From Pantoea sp. AS-PWVM4 (GTDB lineage Bacteria > Pseudomonadota > Gammaproteobacteria > Enterobacterales > Enterobacteriaceae), in contig NZ_ASZC01000029.1 in NCBI RefSeq assembly GCF_000468095.1, forward strand, positions 1 to 40,378: DNA of 40,378 nt, written 5' to 3'. Position 1 is the first letter of the stretch. Each line of letters begins with the position of its first letter. Shown here one piece after another: positions 16,741 through 25,085 of the stretch. A model generated the notes under the pieces. It worked only from the letters and a program-made list of their open reading frames with translations, was not told the DNA's origin and did not search any database. A program made the translations under genes and the position numbers.

Positions 16741-17206
16741 AACAGCTTTCCTGCATCTATATGAATGAAGGATTTACCCTTTTAGGGCGCGTTCAGTATA
16801 GGGCAACAAATTACCAGAGTTCAGCGCGAGGGGAAGGGGGCGAAAATAACGAACGGTTCTGGTGGAAAATAAGGCAAATTAGCGATAGCTGCTTTTTTTT
16901 ATTGGAGTTTTTATTTGAACTGGAACAACTGTTTGGTTGCGAGATTGCGGGCAGGATTTTTCACTTTTGCATTAAGAATTGGTACGGAATCGGAATATTC
17001 AGAATTCCCTTAATATGAGTAAACAAAAAGAATCTATTAATCATGATGATAGAGGAAAGATCAAACGTAAATAGATCCATGTTTTTTAGAGGTTAGTTCA
17101 ATTCTCACACAAAATCTTCAGAATTTACCTAAGTCATTTTAAGAATTATCTAACCAATAATAGTCCAATAAATAACAAACTCTACCGGGTTATTGCATAT
17201 TAGACG
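16741..17206 (-). promoter_or_regulatory. yjbE upstream region with a -10 element and an RcsAB-like box
   Basis: This 466-base gap has no convincing gene and turns AT-rich toward pgi. On the minus strand, TATACT (complement of 16795-16800) is a good -10 about 55 bases before yjbE, but its -35 is weak. Further out, 16990-17003 reads TCGGAATATTCAGA, matching the RcsAB box TAAGAATATTCTTA at 10 of 14 with a perfect GAATATTC core. E. coli yjbEFGH is reported to be under Rcs control. The 250-base distance from the gene weakens the link. Confidence 0.4.
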
Positions 17207-17233
17207 TAAAAAAGGCGGCCATATTGCCGCCTT
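17207..17233 (-). terminator. Rho-independent terminator of pgi
   Basis: AAGGCGGC pairs with GCCGCCTT around a six-base loop, and six T follow on the minus strand. It lies 20 bases after the pgi stop codon. Confidence 0.92.
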
Positions 17234-17253
17234 ATGACAAAACCCGAAAAAGA

Positions 17254-18900
17254 TTAACGCCAGGACTTATAGCGATTAATTAAGCCATTGGTGGAACTGT
17301 CGTGGCTGGCAATTTTCGCGTCGTTCTCCAGCTCTGGCAGAATACGGTTTGCCAGCTGTTTACCCAGCTCAACGCCCCACTGGTCAAAGGTGAAGATATT
17401 CAGGATTGCGCCCTGGGTGAAGATTTTGTGTTCGTACAGCGCAATCAACGCACCGAGGCTGAACGGCGTGATTTCGCGCAGCAGGATGGAGTTGGTCGGG
17501 CGATTACCTTCGAACACCTTGAACGGCACGATATGCGCCACTGACTCAGCGGATTTACCGGCATCGGTAAACTCTTTCTCAACCACATCGCGTGCCTTAC
17601 CAAACGCCAGCGCTTCGGTCTGAGCAAAGAAGTTCGACAGCAGTTTCGGATGATGATCCGCCAGAGCGTTATGGGTCTGCGCCGGAGCGATAAAGTCACA
17701 CGGAATCAGTTTGGTGCCCTGATGAATCAGCTGATAGAACGCGTGCTGACCATTGGTGCCGGGTTCACCCCAGATGATCGGGCCGGTCTGGTAATCCACG
17801 GCGTTGCCGTCACGATCGACGTATTTACCGTTGGATTCCATGTTGCCCTGCTGGAAGTAGGCAGCGAAGCGATGCATATACTGGTCGTACGGCAGAATCG
17901 CTTCGGTTTCGGCACCAAAGAAGTTGTTGTACCAGATCCCGATCAACGCCAGCAGTACCGGCAGGTTCTGCTCGGCAGGCGTGGTGGAGAAGTGTTTGTC
18001 CATCGCGTGCGCGCCGCTCAGCAGCTGCTCGAAATTGTCGAAGCCGATGGACAGAATGATCGACAGGCCAATCGCCGACCACAGGGAATAACGACCGCCG
18101 ACCCAGTCCCAGAACTCGAACATATTGGCGGTATCAATACCGAACTCACCGACCGCTTTGCCGTTGGTGGAGAGCGCCGCAAAGTGTTTCGCCACATGCT
18201 GCTGATCGCCCGCGGCTTTCAGGAACCAGTCACGCGCGCTGTGGGCGTTGGTCATGGTTTCCTGGGTGGTGAAGGTTTTGGAGGCGACGAGGAACAGCGT
18301 GGTTTCCGGGCTGAGATCTTTCAGCGTTTCAGCGATATGGGTGCCATCGACGTTGGAAACAAAGTGCATGTTCAGGTGGTTTTTGTACGGACGCAGCGCT
18401 TCGGTCACCATGAACGGACCCAGGTCAGAGCCGCCGATACCAATGTTGACCACGTCGGTGATGGCTTTGCCGGTATAACCCTTCCACTCGCCGCTGATGA
18501 TGCGCTCAGAGAAGCCTTTCATCTTCGCCAGCACCGCATTCACTTCCGGCATCACATCTTTGCCATCGACCACGATCGGCGTGTTGCTGCGGTTACGCAG
18601 GGCGACATGCAGCACGGCGCGTTCTTCGGTGCGGTTGATCTTCTCACCAGAAAACATGGACTTAATGGCGCCCGCCAGATCGGTTTCTTTTGCCAGCGCC
18701 TGAAGTTTGTCGAGGGTTTCCTGGGTAATGCGGTTTTTTGAGAAATCCACCAGCATCTGATCATCAAAGGTGGCAGAGAATTTCGCAAAACGATCGGCAT
18801 CCTGAGCGAACAGGTCGGCGATCTGCACCGATTTCATCTGGTCAAAATGCTGCTGCAGCGCTTTCCAGGCTGCGGTTTGTGTCGGATTGATATTTTTCAT
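17254..18900 (-). CDS. pgi: Glucose-6-phosphate isomerase
   Basis: Pgi interconverts glucose-6-phosphate and fructose-6-phosphate, linking glycolysis, gluconeogenesis and the sugar-phosphate pool that feeds glycogen. The start at 18900 (MKNINPTQTAAWKAL) gives 548 residues against 549 in E. coli and agrees with it from residue 1; the frame stays open 72 codons further upstream, but that part resembles no Pgi. Family signatures are intact: DVVNIGIGGSDLGPFMVTEAL, VASKTFTTQETMTNA, GGRYSLWSAIGL, the catalytic His in GTNGQHAFYQLIHQG, and the C-terminal FDQWGVELGKQLA with its catalytic Lys. It is a single gene ending at a strong terminator, divergent from lysC across a long leader region. Confidence 0.98.
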   Translation of the reverse strand: MKNINPTQTAAWKALQQHFDQMKSVQIADLFAQDADRFAKFSATFDDQMLVDFSKNRITQETLDKLQALAKETDLAGAIKSMFSGEKINRTEERAVLHVALRNRSNTPIVVDGKDVMPEVNAVLAKMKGFSERIISGEWKGYTGKAITDVVNIGIGGSDLGPFMVTEALRPYKNHLNMHFVSNVDGTHIAETLKDLSPETTLFLVASKTFTTQETMTNAHSARDWFLKAAGDQQHVAKHFAALSTNGKAVGEFGIDTANMFEFWDWVGGRYSLWSAIGLSIILSIGFDNFEQLLSGAHAMDKHFSTTPAEQNLPVLLALIGIWYNNFFGAETEAILPYDQYMHRFAAYFQQGNMESNGKYVDRDGNAVDYQTGPIIWGEPGTNGQHAFYQLIHQGTKLIPCDFIAPAQTHNALADHHPKLLSNFFAQTEALAFGKARDVVEKEFTDAGKSAESVAHIVPFKVFEGNRPTNSILLREITPFSLGALIALYEHKIFTQGAILNIFTFDQWGVELGKQLANRILPELENDAKIASHDSSTNGLINRYKSWR

Positions 18901-19262
18901 GGCAACACTCTTGTTGAAATAAAAAGAACTGTCATTCCAACCGGGCGCATCCAGCTGGCCCGGCTTGTTTAGCATTCTGGCGGCGACTTGTGCTGCCGCG
19001 ACGGGTTTCAGTATGACCACAGTTGCTACTGAAAGGAAAAAAATTGTGATTTCGCGCGCTGTCCCCAAATCTCGTCCGGCAGAGGGGCTGCGATGATTCT
19101 GAAACATTTTCAGCAAAATCCGCTGTGGATTCCCTGTGCCGTATCAGGAAAAGGGCAGATGACTGGCCACCCGCCACTACTTTAGGCGGGAGTTCACCTG
19201 TCCGTTTGTTCTGCGATGCGCACGTCATGCCGTGAATGTGAAAAATCCTCAAACATCAGGCG
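18901..19262. other. pgi-lysC divergent intergenic region
   Basis: No gene is seen here. It holds a spaced inverted repeat TTTCAGTA-N13-TACTGAAA (19006-19034) about 106 bases before pgi, the compact palindrome CTGAAACATTTTCAG (19099-19113), and a small hairpin CCCGCC/GGCGGG (19170-19190). The first two share the half-site CTGAAA. A pgi promoter must lie on the minus strand here; CATACT inside the 19006-19034 repeat is a candidate -10, with no clear -35. Confidence 0.4.
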
Positions 19263-19291
19263 TTGACAGCGGAACAATTAACCTATATTTA
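19263..19291 (+). promoter_or_regulatory. lysC promoter
   Basis: A consensus -35 TTGACA (19263-19268) is followed 15-17 bases later by TATATTTA (19284-19291), which contains a workable -10. Transcription would start about 20-30 bases before the lysine riboswitch, leaving room for an upstream hairpin (CTTACGCC/GGCGTAAG at 19303-19322). Confidence 0.75.
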
Positions 19292-19321
19292 TGTGCGCGC
19301 TACTTACGCCTCCGGGCGTAA

Positions 19322-19510
19322 GCCAGAAGAGGCGCGTCGCCCAGGCAGTGTGTTGGAGGAACCGTATCCGGGGATAACACATCAGGGGGTGCGACGCCGA
19401 GGTGGGGCAACACGCGGTGTGTTGTGCTGTCGGCTGCAGGGGCTGAATCCTCTGGGTTGTCACCAGAAACGTCCACAGTCGGACGTTTCGCAAGGTGAAG
19501 CGCTTCTGGG
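19322..19510 (+). ncRNA. Lysine riboswitch (L box) aptamer of lysC
   Basis: The segment matches the E. coli lysC leader closely. P1 is CCAGAAG (19323-19329) with CTTCTGG (19503-19509). Inside are the conserved AGAGGCGCG, GTGTTGGAGGA, GGGGGTGCGACGCCGAGGTGG, GGGGCTGAATCC and the hairpin AAACGTCC/GGACGTTT. Downstream, CTTGTG (19552-19557) can pair with CACGAG (19612-19617), which covers the lysC Shine-Dalgarno GAGG. This fits control at translation initiation. No T-tract terminator appears before lysC. Confidence 0.95.
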
Positions 19511-19626
19511 TGACTCGTCTCATGATCTTGTCTGCCCATTTCTGCTCTTCTCTTGTGCCAAGGCTGATAGAATGTCTCCCGTCCCAACAAAGCGGGAGAA
19601 AGATAACCTGACACGAGGTTCGTTAC

Positions 19627-20982
19627 ATGTCTCAAACTCTGATCGTGGCGAAATTTGGTGGCACCAGCGTTGCCGATTTTGATGCCATGAACCGCAGCGC
19701 CAACGTGGTGCTGTCCGATGCCAATACCCGTCTGGTGGTGTTATCCGCCTCGGCTGGCGTCACCAACCTGCTGGTATCCCTCTCTGAAGGCAAAGAACAA
19801 GCGCAGCGCGCGACTCTGCTGGATGAAATCCGCCGTATTCAATACGCCATCATCGATCGTCTGCAATCACCGGAAGTGATCCGTGAAGAGATTGATCGCA
19901 TGCTGGAAAACATCGGCATGCTGTCGGAAGCGGCGGCACTGGCGACGTCCAATGCACTGACCGATGAACTGGTCAGCCACGGCGAACTGATGTCAACGCT
20001 GCTGTTCGTGGAAATTCTGCGTGAGCGCCAAATCAACGCCGAGTGGTTTGATGTGCGCAAAGTGATGCGCACCAGCGACCGCTTTGGTCGTGCGGAACCG
20101 GATGTGGCGGCATTGAAAGAACAATCCGCTGTGTTGCTGGCCCCGCGCACCGCCCAGGCGCTGGTCGTGACCCAGGGCTTTATCGGTAGTGAAAGCAAAG
20201 GCCGCACCACCACGCTGGGCCGTGGCGGTAGCGACTATACCGCTGCACTGCTGGGTGAAGCGTTGCAGGCAGTACGTGTCGATATCTGGACCGATGTACC
20301 GGGTATCTATACCACCGATCCGCGTGTGGTGCCTGCCGCCAAGCGTATCGATGAAATCACCTTCGAAGAAGCCGCTGAAATGGCGACCTTTGGTGCCAAA
20401 GTGCTGCATCCGGCGACGTTGCTGCCCGCAGTGCGCAGCGATATCCCGGTGTTCGTCGGTTCCAGTAAAGACCCGGCTGCGGGTGGTACACGCGTGTGCA
20501 ACGAGACGCAAAACCCGCCGTTGTTCCGCGCACTGGCGCTGCGTCGTAAGCAAACTCTGCTGACGCTGCACAGCCTGAACATGTTGCATGCACGCGGCTT
20601 TCTGGCCGAAGTGTTCGCGATTCTGGCGCGCCACAGTATCTCGGTCGATCTGATCACCACCTCCGAAGTGAGCGTGGCGCTGACGCTGGATACCACCGGT
20701 TCCACCTCCACCGGAGACAGCCTGCTGACTCAGGCGTTGCTGACCGAACTCTCTTCTCTGTGTCGCGTCGAAGTGGAAGAGAACCTCGCGCTGGTGGCGA
20801 TTATCGGTAACAACCTGTCGAAAGCCTGCGGTGTGGGCAAAGAAGTGTTTGGTGCCCTGGAACCGTTTAATCTGCGAATGATCTGTTACGGAGCCAGCAG
20901 CTACAACCTGTGCTTCCTGGTGCCGGGTGGCGACGCAGAGGAAGTGGTGCGCGCGCTGCATAAAAATCTTTTTGGCTGTTAA
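19627..20982 (+). CDS. lysC: Aspartokinase III, lysine-sensitive
   Basis: LysC phosphorylates aspartate, the first step to lysine, threonine, methionine and diaminopimelate; asd, the next step, lies 3 kb away. The product has 451 residues (449 in E. coli). The catalytic domain (1-290) opens with the nucleotide site KFGGTSVADFDAMNRSA and has ALTDELVSHGELMSTLLF, TTLGRGGSDYTAALL and DVPGIYTTDPR. Two C-terminal ACT domains (about 300-451, with SVDLITTSEVSVALTLD and GNNLSKACGVGKEVF) bind lysine for feedback inhibition. The start ATG lies 8 bases after GAGG within the riboswitch expression platform, so lysine acts on both enzyme and synthesis. It is a single gene ending at a terminator. Confidence 0.98.
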   Translation: MSQTLIVAKFGGTSVADFDAMNRSANVVLSDANTRLVVLSASAGVTNLLVSLSEGKEQAQRATLLDEIRRIQYAIIDRLQSPEVIREEIDRMLENIGMLSEAAALATSNALTDELVSHGELMSTLLFVEILRERQINAEWFDVRKVMRTSDRFGRAEPDVAALKEQSAVLLAPRTAQALVVTQGFIGSESKGRTTTLGRGGSDYTAALLGEALQAVRVDIWTDVPGIYTTDPRVVPAAKRIDEITFEEAAEMATFGAKVLHPATLLPAVRSDIPVFVGSSKDPAAGGTRVCNETQNPPLFRALALRRKQTLLTLHSLNMLHARGFLAEVFAILARHSISVDLITTSEVSVALTLDTTGSTSTGDSLLTQALLTELSSLCRVEVEENLALVAIIGNNLSKACGVGKEVFGALEPFNLRMICYGASSYNLCFLVPGGDAEEVVRALHKNLFGC

Positions 20983-21004
20983 ACGAATTTTTAAGCATGT
21001 ATCG

Positions 21005-21029
21005 AGCCGGACAAGGTCCGGCTTTTTTT
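21005..21029 (+). terminator. Rho-independent terminator of lysC
   Basis: AGCCGGAC pairs with GTCCGGCT around a three-base loop, followed by six more T. It begins 22 bases after the lysC stop. Confidence 0.93.
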
Positions 21030-21244
21030 ATTGATTAATTAATCTAAATAATTAATTAAGTCGCAAAATTTATCCGTATCCGCTCCAGTTTTTTCTCCCG
21101 TTCCGCTTAAATCCGCACGGCAAGCGCCTGTTTTGCGCTGGAATTGTGTAAAAAGCCCACTACGCTCACTGTGAACGGTTGTACTTCAGCAACCGCGAAT
21201 GACAATTCTGACGCTAAATCATCAATCTTATTGAGGGAATCGCG

Positions 21245-21937
21245 ATGCAAAAGTTCGTTGCAGAGTTCTTCGGTACTTTTGTTCTGGTGTTAGGGGGGTG
21301 TGGCAGTGCGGTGTTGGCCGCTGCGTTTCCACAACTGGGTATTGGCTTTGCAGGCGTGGCGCTGGCATTTGGTTTGACGGTGCTGGTAATGGCGTTCGCC
21401 GTCGGGCACATCTCGGGCGGGCATTTTAATCCGGCGGTGACCGTTGGGGTGATGATTGGCGGGCGTTTTCCGGCCAGCCTGGTGGTGCCCTATATCGTCT
21501 CGCAACTGCTGGGTGCCGTTGCAGCGGCGGCGGTGTTGTATCTGATCGCCAGCGGCAAGGCCGATTTTGATGTCGCCGCCAGTGGCTTTGCCGCTAACGG
21601 CTATGGTGAGCACTCACCCGGTGGTTTTAACTTGCTGTCGGGGATGATTAGCGAAACGGTCCTCAGCGCGGTGTTTCTGATAGTGATTATGGGGGCCACT
21701 GATAAACGCGCCCCGGCGGGGTTCGCGCCGATTGCCATCGGTCTGTCATTGACACTGATCCATCTGGTGAGCATTCCGGTGACCAATACCTCGGTGAATC
21801 CGGCGCGCAGCACCGGCGTGGCGTTGTTCCAGGGCGGTTGGGCGTTGTCTCAGTTGTGGATGTTCTGGCTGATGCCCATCATCGGCGGTGCAATTGGTGG
21901 TGCGATCTACCGCTTTTTACTGGAAAAAGCAGAGTAA
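21245..21937 (+). CDS. aqpZ: Aquaporin Z
   Basis: AqpZ is the inner-membrane water channel. The product has 230 residues (231 in E. coli), with six membrane helices and both NPA half-helices: HFNPAVT near residue 63 and SVNPARS near residue 185, the latter supplying the selectivity-filter arginine. The internal block GHISGGHFNPAVT matches AqpZ rather than the glycerol facilitator GlpF. The start follows TTGAGGGAATCGCG. The gene stands alone between the lysC terminator and a weak terminator of its own. A hairpin CGGTTG/CAACCG (21176-21195) lies in the upstream region. No clear promoter was identified. In E. coli aqpZ sits elsewhere, so its place here is lineage-specific. Confidence 0.95.
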   Translation: MQKFVAEFFGTFVLVLGGCGSAVLAAAFPQLGIGFAGVALAFGLTVLVMAFAVGHISGGHFNPAVTVGVMIGGRFPASLVVPYIVSQLLGAVAAAAVLYLIASGKADFDVAASGFAANGYGEHSPGGFNLLSGMISETVLSAVFLIVIMGATDKRAPAGFAPIAIGLSLTLIHLVSIPVTNTSVNPARSTGVALFQGGWALSQLWMFWLMPIIGGAIGGAIYRFLLEKAE

Positions 21938-21953
21938 TTTCGGCCAATTTACC

Positions 21954-21981
21954 CGGATCGGCAGCAGCCGATCCGCATTTT
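21954..21981 (+). terminator. Probable terminator of aqpZ
   Basis: CGGATCGGC pairs perfectly with GCCGATCCG around AGCA, 16 bases after the stop codon. The following CATTTTC is only a weak U tract, so termination may be partial. Confidence 0.6.
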
Positions 21982-21991
21982 CACTTCCAGC

Positions 21992-22020
21992 CTTACCTCA
22001 CGATAACGAAATGTTATGAT
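21992..22020 (+). promoter_or_regulatory. Candidate promoter of the PanS-like gene
   Basis: TATGAT (22015-22020) is a good -10, but the hexamer 17 bases upstream, CTTACC, is a weak -35. The start codon lies 95 bases downstream of the -10. Confidence 0.35.
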
Positions 22021-22115
22021 CCCGCGTCCGTCGTGGCAGCCGTTTCCTGCGCGACACTTTATCTGTGGCAATACTCCGCAATGACATAATAAAACCTGCA
22101 TAAGGAAGTTCGTCC

Positions 22116-23033
22116 ATGCTCGGCAAAATTACCCGCCTGTTCCCACTGTGGGCTGTACTGCTCTCGGTCGCTGCCTATTATTCTCCATCCACGTTCCTTG
22201 GCATTGGTCCGTGGGTGACGTATCTGCTGATGCTGATTATGTTTGGCATGGGCGTAACGCTAAATATTGATGATTTCAAACGCGTGCTGGTGCGCCCGGC
22301 TCCGGTTATCGCCGGTACGTTTCTGCACTATCTGGTGATGCCGCTGGCGGCATGGGGTCTGGCAAAACTGTTCCAGATGCCGCCGGACCTGGCCGCAGGT
22401 ATGATTCTGGTGGGCAGCGTTGCCAGTGGCACCGCGTCGAACGTGATGATCTATCTGGCGAAGGGGGATGTGGCCTTGTCGGTGACCATCTCCTCCGTTT
22501 CGGCGCTGGTGGGGGTGTTTGCCACTCCGCTGCTGACGCGCTTCTATGTCGACACGCATATCCAGGTGGATGTGGTGGGGATGCTGCTCAGCATCGTAAA
22601 AATCGTGGTGATCCCGATTGGTCTGGGCCTGATTATCCACCACTCAATGAATAGCGTGGTGCGTCGCGTAGAACCTTATCTGCCGGCGTTTTCTATGGTG
22701 TGTATTCTGTTGATCATCAGCGCGGTGGTGGCGGGTAGCCAGGGCTTTATCGGTTCGGTAGGGCTGGTGGTGATTGTGGCGGTGATTCTGCACAACGCCA
22801 TTGGCCTGCTCGGCGGGTACTGGGGCGGTAAGCTGTTCGGCTTTGACGAATCCACCTGTCGCACCCTGGCGCTGGAGGTGGGGATGCAAAACTCCGGTCT
22901 GGCGGCAACGCTGGGCAAACTCTACTTCTCGCCGCTGGCTGCGCTGCCAGGTGCGTTGTTCTCGGTATGGCACAACCTGTCAGGTTCCCTGCTGGCGGGT
23001 TACTGGTCAGGCAAACCCATAAAGAAAAAGTAA
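22116..23033 (+). CDS. panS: Bile acid:Na+ symporter family transporter, PanS-like
   Basis: A 305-residue polytopic inner-membrane protein of the BASS family with about nine or ten hydrophobic segments. It has the family blocks MFGMGVTLNIDDFKRV, MILVGSVASGTASNVMIYLAKGD, NSGLAATLGKLYFSPLAALPGALFSVWHN and a basic C-terminal tail KPIKKK. It resembles the enteric PanS protein, shown in Salmonella to move ketopantoate, pantoate and pantothenate. The exact substrate cannot be read from sequence, so the gene symbol is a best match. The start follows AAGGAAG. The gene stands alone, and its stop lies 11 bases from an inverted pair of REP units shared with convergent yhgN. Confidence 0.8.
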   Translation: MLGKITRLFPLWAVLLSVAAYYSPSTFLGIGPWVTYLLMLIMFGMGVTLNIDDFKRVLVRPAPVIAGTFLHYLVMPLAAWGLAKLFQMPPDLAAGMILVGSVASGTASNVMIYLAKGDVALSVTISSVSALVGVFATPLLTRFYVDTHIQVDVVGMLLSIVKIVVIPIGLGLIIHHSMNSVVRRVEPYLPAFSMVCILLIISAVVAGSQGFIGSVGLVVIVAVILHNAIGLLGGYWGGKLFGFDESTCRTLALEVGMQNSGLAATLGKLYFSPLAALPGALFSVWHNLSGSLLAGYWSGKPIKKK

Positions 23034-23044
23034 AACATGCACCC

Positions 23045-23117
23045 GTAGCGGCGCGATTTATCGCGCAAGGTTTTTCCTGCATCGCGCACCGAACCGCGCG
23101 ATAAATTGCGCCGCTAC
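23045..23117. repeat. Inverted pair of REP units between panS and yhgN
   Basis: A plus-orientation unit (23045-23066) faces a minus-orientation unit (23096-23117) across 29 bases. Each is GTAG plus the stem-loop, and the minus unit carries one stem change (GCGCAAT on its own strand). Each convergent gene meets a GTAG-first hairpin just after its stop codon; yhgN's stop lies one base from the unit. No T-tract terminator is present, so this element is the likely bidirectional 3' boundary. Confidence 0.82.
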
Positions 23118-23118
23118 G

Positions 23119-23712
23119 TTAAATCTTCAGGTAAGCGCGAATCCCATCCAGAAACATCTGCGTAGCCAGCATAATCAAAATCAACCCCATCAGACGTTCC
23201 AGTGCGTTGACACCTTTATCGCCCAACAGGCGCAAGAACAAGCCGGACAACAACAAAATCACCACTGTCACGCCCCAGGCGATCAACAGCGCGCCGACCA
23301 GATATGTCATTTGATTTGGGTACTGATGCGACAGCAGCATCAGGGTTGCCAACAGCGACGGTCCGGCCACCAGCGGGATCGCCAGCGGTACCAGGAAGGG
23401 TTCTTCCCCGGCGGGTAAACCGGTGCTGCTGCTCTCTGTCGACGGGAAAATCATGCGGATCGCGATCAGGAACAAAATGATGCCGCCGGAAATCGACACC
23501 GTCTCGGTGCGCAGATTGAGAAACGCCAGAATGCGTTCACCGGCGAATAAAAAAAGCAGCATTAACACCAGCGCAATCAACATTTCCCGGATGAGTACCA
23601 CGCGACGGCGTTTAGGTTCCAGATGCTTCAAAACCGACATAAATATCGGTAGGTTACCCAACGGGTCCATAATCAGCAGCAATAATATGGTGGCGGAAAT
23701 CATTTCAGTCAT
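23119..23712 (-). CDS. yhgN: MarC/YhgN-family inner-membrane protein
   Basis: A 197-residue protein with six hydrophobic segments and the UPF0056 (MarC) family blocks LIMDPLGNLPIFMSVLKHLEPKRRR, ETVSISGGIILFLIAIRMIFPS, GEEPFLVPLAIPLVAGPSLLATLMLLS and GVNALERLMGLILIMLATQMFLDGI. It matches E. coli YhgN over its full length, and yhgN next to asd and glgB is the E. coli order. The family is sometimes annotated as antibiotic transporters, but no transport function is established. A perfect hairpin CGGCGT-TAT-ACGCCG (23734-23748) lies upstream of its start, between it and divergent asd. The 3' end abuts a REP unit. Confidence 0.93.
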   Translation of the reverse strand: MTEMISATILLLLIMDPLGNLPIFMSVLKHLEPKRRRVVLIREMLIALVLMLLFLFAGERILAFLNLRTETVSISGGIILFLIAIRMIFPSTESSSTGLPAGEEPFLVPLAIPLVAGPSLLATLMLLSHQYPNQMTYLVGALLIAWGVTVVILLLSGLFLRLLGDKGVNALERLMGLILIMLATQMFLDGIRAYLKI

Positions 23713-23933
23713 TTGTGTTAAACCATCCCTTTGCGGCGTTATACGCCGTTATTAGTTGCGCTGCTGAAAAAGTTAGCGCAATCGAATTAATTCACTTGCC
23801 AGAAGTGCAGCATTTTGTAGAGTTGAAGGTCATAGGTAAACCTGATTATTACGCAGACCAGCAGGTTAATCCGGTTGGTTTTTTCCCTCGCACCAGACAG
23901 GGCCTCTGAAGAAGCGCCCGAGACGGACAGAAA

Positions 23934-25043
23934 ATGAAGAATGTAGGTTTTATTGGTTGGCGTGGTATGGTCGGCTCCGTGCTGATGTCCCGCATGAGCG
24001 AAGAACGTGATTTTGATGTGATCAATCCGGTCTTCTTCTCCACTTCGCAACTTGGCCAGGCTGCTCCGACCTTCGGTAGTAAGTCGACCGGTGCGCTTCA
24101 GGATGCTTTTGATATTGATGCGCTGAAGGCGCTCGACATCATTATCACCTGCCAGGGCGGCGATTACACCAGTGAAGTCTATCCGAAGCTGCGCGCCAGC
24201 GGCTGGCAGGGTTACTGGATTGACGCCGCTTCCACGCTGCGCATGAAAGATGACGCCATCATTATTCTTGATCCGGTCAACCATCAGGTGATTCGTCAGG
24301 GCCTCGACAGCGGCATCAAAACCTTTGTCGGCGGTAACTGCACCGTCAGCCTGATGCTGATGTCACTCGGCGGCCTGTTTGCTAACGATCTGGTGGAGTG
24401 GACCTCCGTGGCCACTTATCAGGCGGCGTCCGGAGGCGGTGCGCGTCATATGCGCGAGCTGCTGACGCAGATGGGTATGCTGCATGATCATGTGGCGAAA
24501 TCGTTGCAGGATCCGGCTTCTGCCATCCTCGACATCGAACGTAGCGTGACTGACTTCACCCGTTCAGGCACGTTGCCAACCGATAACTTCGGTGTGCCAC
24601 TGGCGGGCAGCCTGATTCCGTGGATCGACAAACAACTGGAAAACGGCCAGAGCCGCGAAGAGTGGAAAGGCCAGGCAGAAACCAACAAAATCCTCGGCAC
24701 GCAGAAAGTCATCCCGGTTGATGGCCTGTGCGTACGCGTCGGTGCGCTGCGCTGCCACAGCCAGGCATTTACGCTGAAACTGAAAAAAGATGTGCCGCTG
24801 GCGGAGATTGAACAGCTGCTGGCTGCCCACAACGAGTGGGTCAAAGTGGTGCCGAACGACCGTGAAATCACCATGCGTGAACTGACACCGGCGGCGGTAA
24901 CCGGCACGCTCACGACGCCGGTAGGGCGTCTGCGCAAACTGAATATGGGGCCGGAGTACCTGTCGGCCTTCACCGTCGGCGACCAGTTATTGTGGGGCGC
25001 GGCAGAACCGCTGCGTCGTATGTTGCGTCTGCTGGTGGATTAA
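23934..25043 (+). CDS. asd: Aspartate-semialdehyde dehydrogenase
   Basis: Asd reduces aspartyl phosphate to aspartate semialdehyde with NADPH, the branch point to lysine/diaminopimelate and homoserine. The product has 369 residues (367 in E. coli). The N-terminal nucleotide-binding motif is GFIGWRGMVGSVL; the catalytic cysteine is Cys136 in GGNCTVSL, shifted by one relative to E. coli by a small insertion near residue 49; the substrate-binding part includes QAASGGGARHMRELL and GLCVRVGALRCHSQAF. The start has GGACAG a few bases upstream, a modest ribosome site. It is separated from glgB by a strong terminator and so is a unit of its own. The promoter was not resolved, and no lysine riboswitch precedes it. 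Confidence 0.98.
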   Translation: MKNVGFIGWRGMVGSVLMSRMSEERDFDVINPVFFSTSQLGQAAPTFGSKSTGALQDAFDIDALKALDIIITCQGGDYTSEVYPKLRASGWQGYWIDAASTLRMKDDAIIILDPVNHQVIRQGLDSGIKTFVGGNCTVSLMLMSLGGLFANDLVEWTSVATYQAASGGGARHMRELLTQMGMLHDHVAKSLQDPASAILDIERSVTDFTRSGTLPTDNFGVPLAGSLIPWIDKQLENGQSREEWKGQAETNKILGTQKVIPVDGLCVRVGALRCHSQAFTLKLKKDVPLAEIEQLLAAHNEWVKVVPNDREITMRELTPAAVTGTLTTPVGRLRKLNMGPEYLSAFTVGDQLLWGAAEPLRRMLRLLVD

Positions 25044-25060
25044 GCTTAACGTTAAAACAT

Positions 25061-25085
25061 GGCCGGGATTTTCCCGGCCTTTTTT
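25061..25085 (+). terminator. Rho-independent terminator of asd
   Basis: GGCCGGGA pairs with TCCCGGCC around TTT, followed by six T. It begins 17 bases after the asd stop. Confidence 0.94.

Noticed and set aside
19100..19112. A perfect MetR box (TGAA-N5-TTCA) near lysC
   Set aside because: Eight defined bases occur by chance about once in 65 kb, and neither pgi nor lysC is a known MetR target. It is mentioned only as part of a half-site cluster.
18901..19116. A 72-codon N-terminal extension of Pgi
   Set aside because: The frame is open but matches no Pgi; MKNINPTQ at 18900 aligns with residue 1 of E. coli Pgi.
23820..23851. An asd promoter TTGAAG-N17-TTATTA
   Set aside because: The -10 hexamer matches the consensus at almost no position, so no promoter was called.
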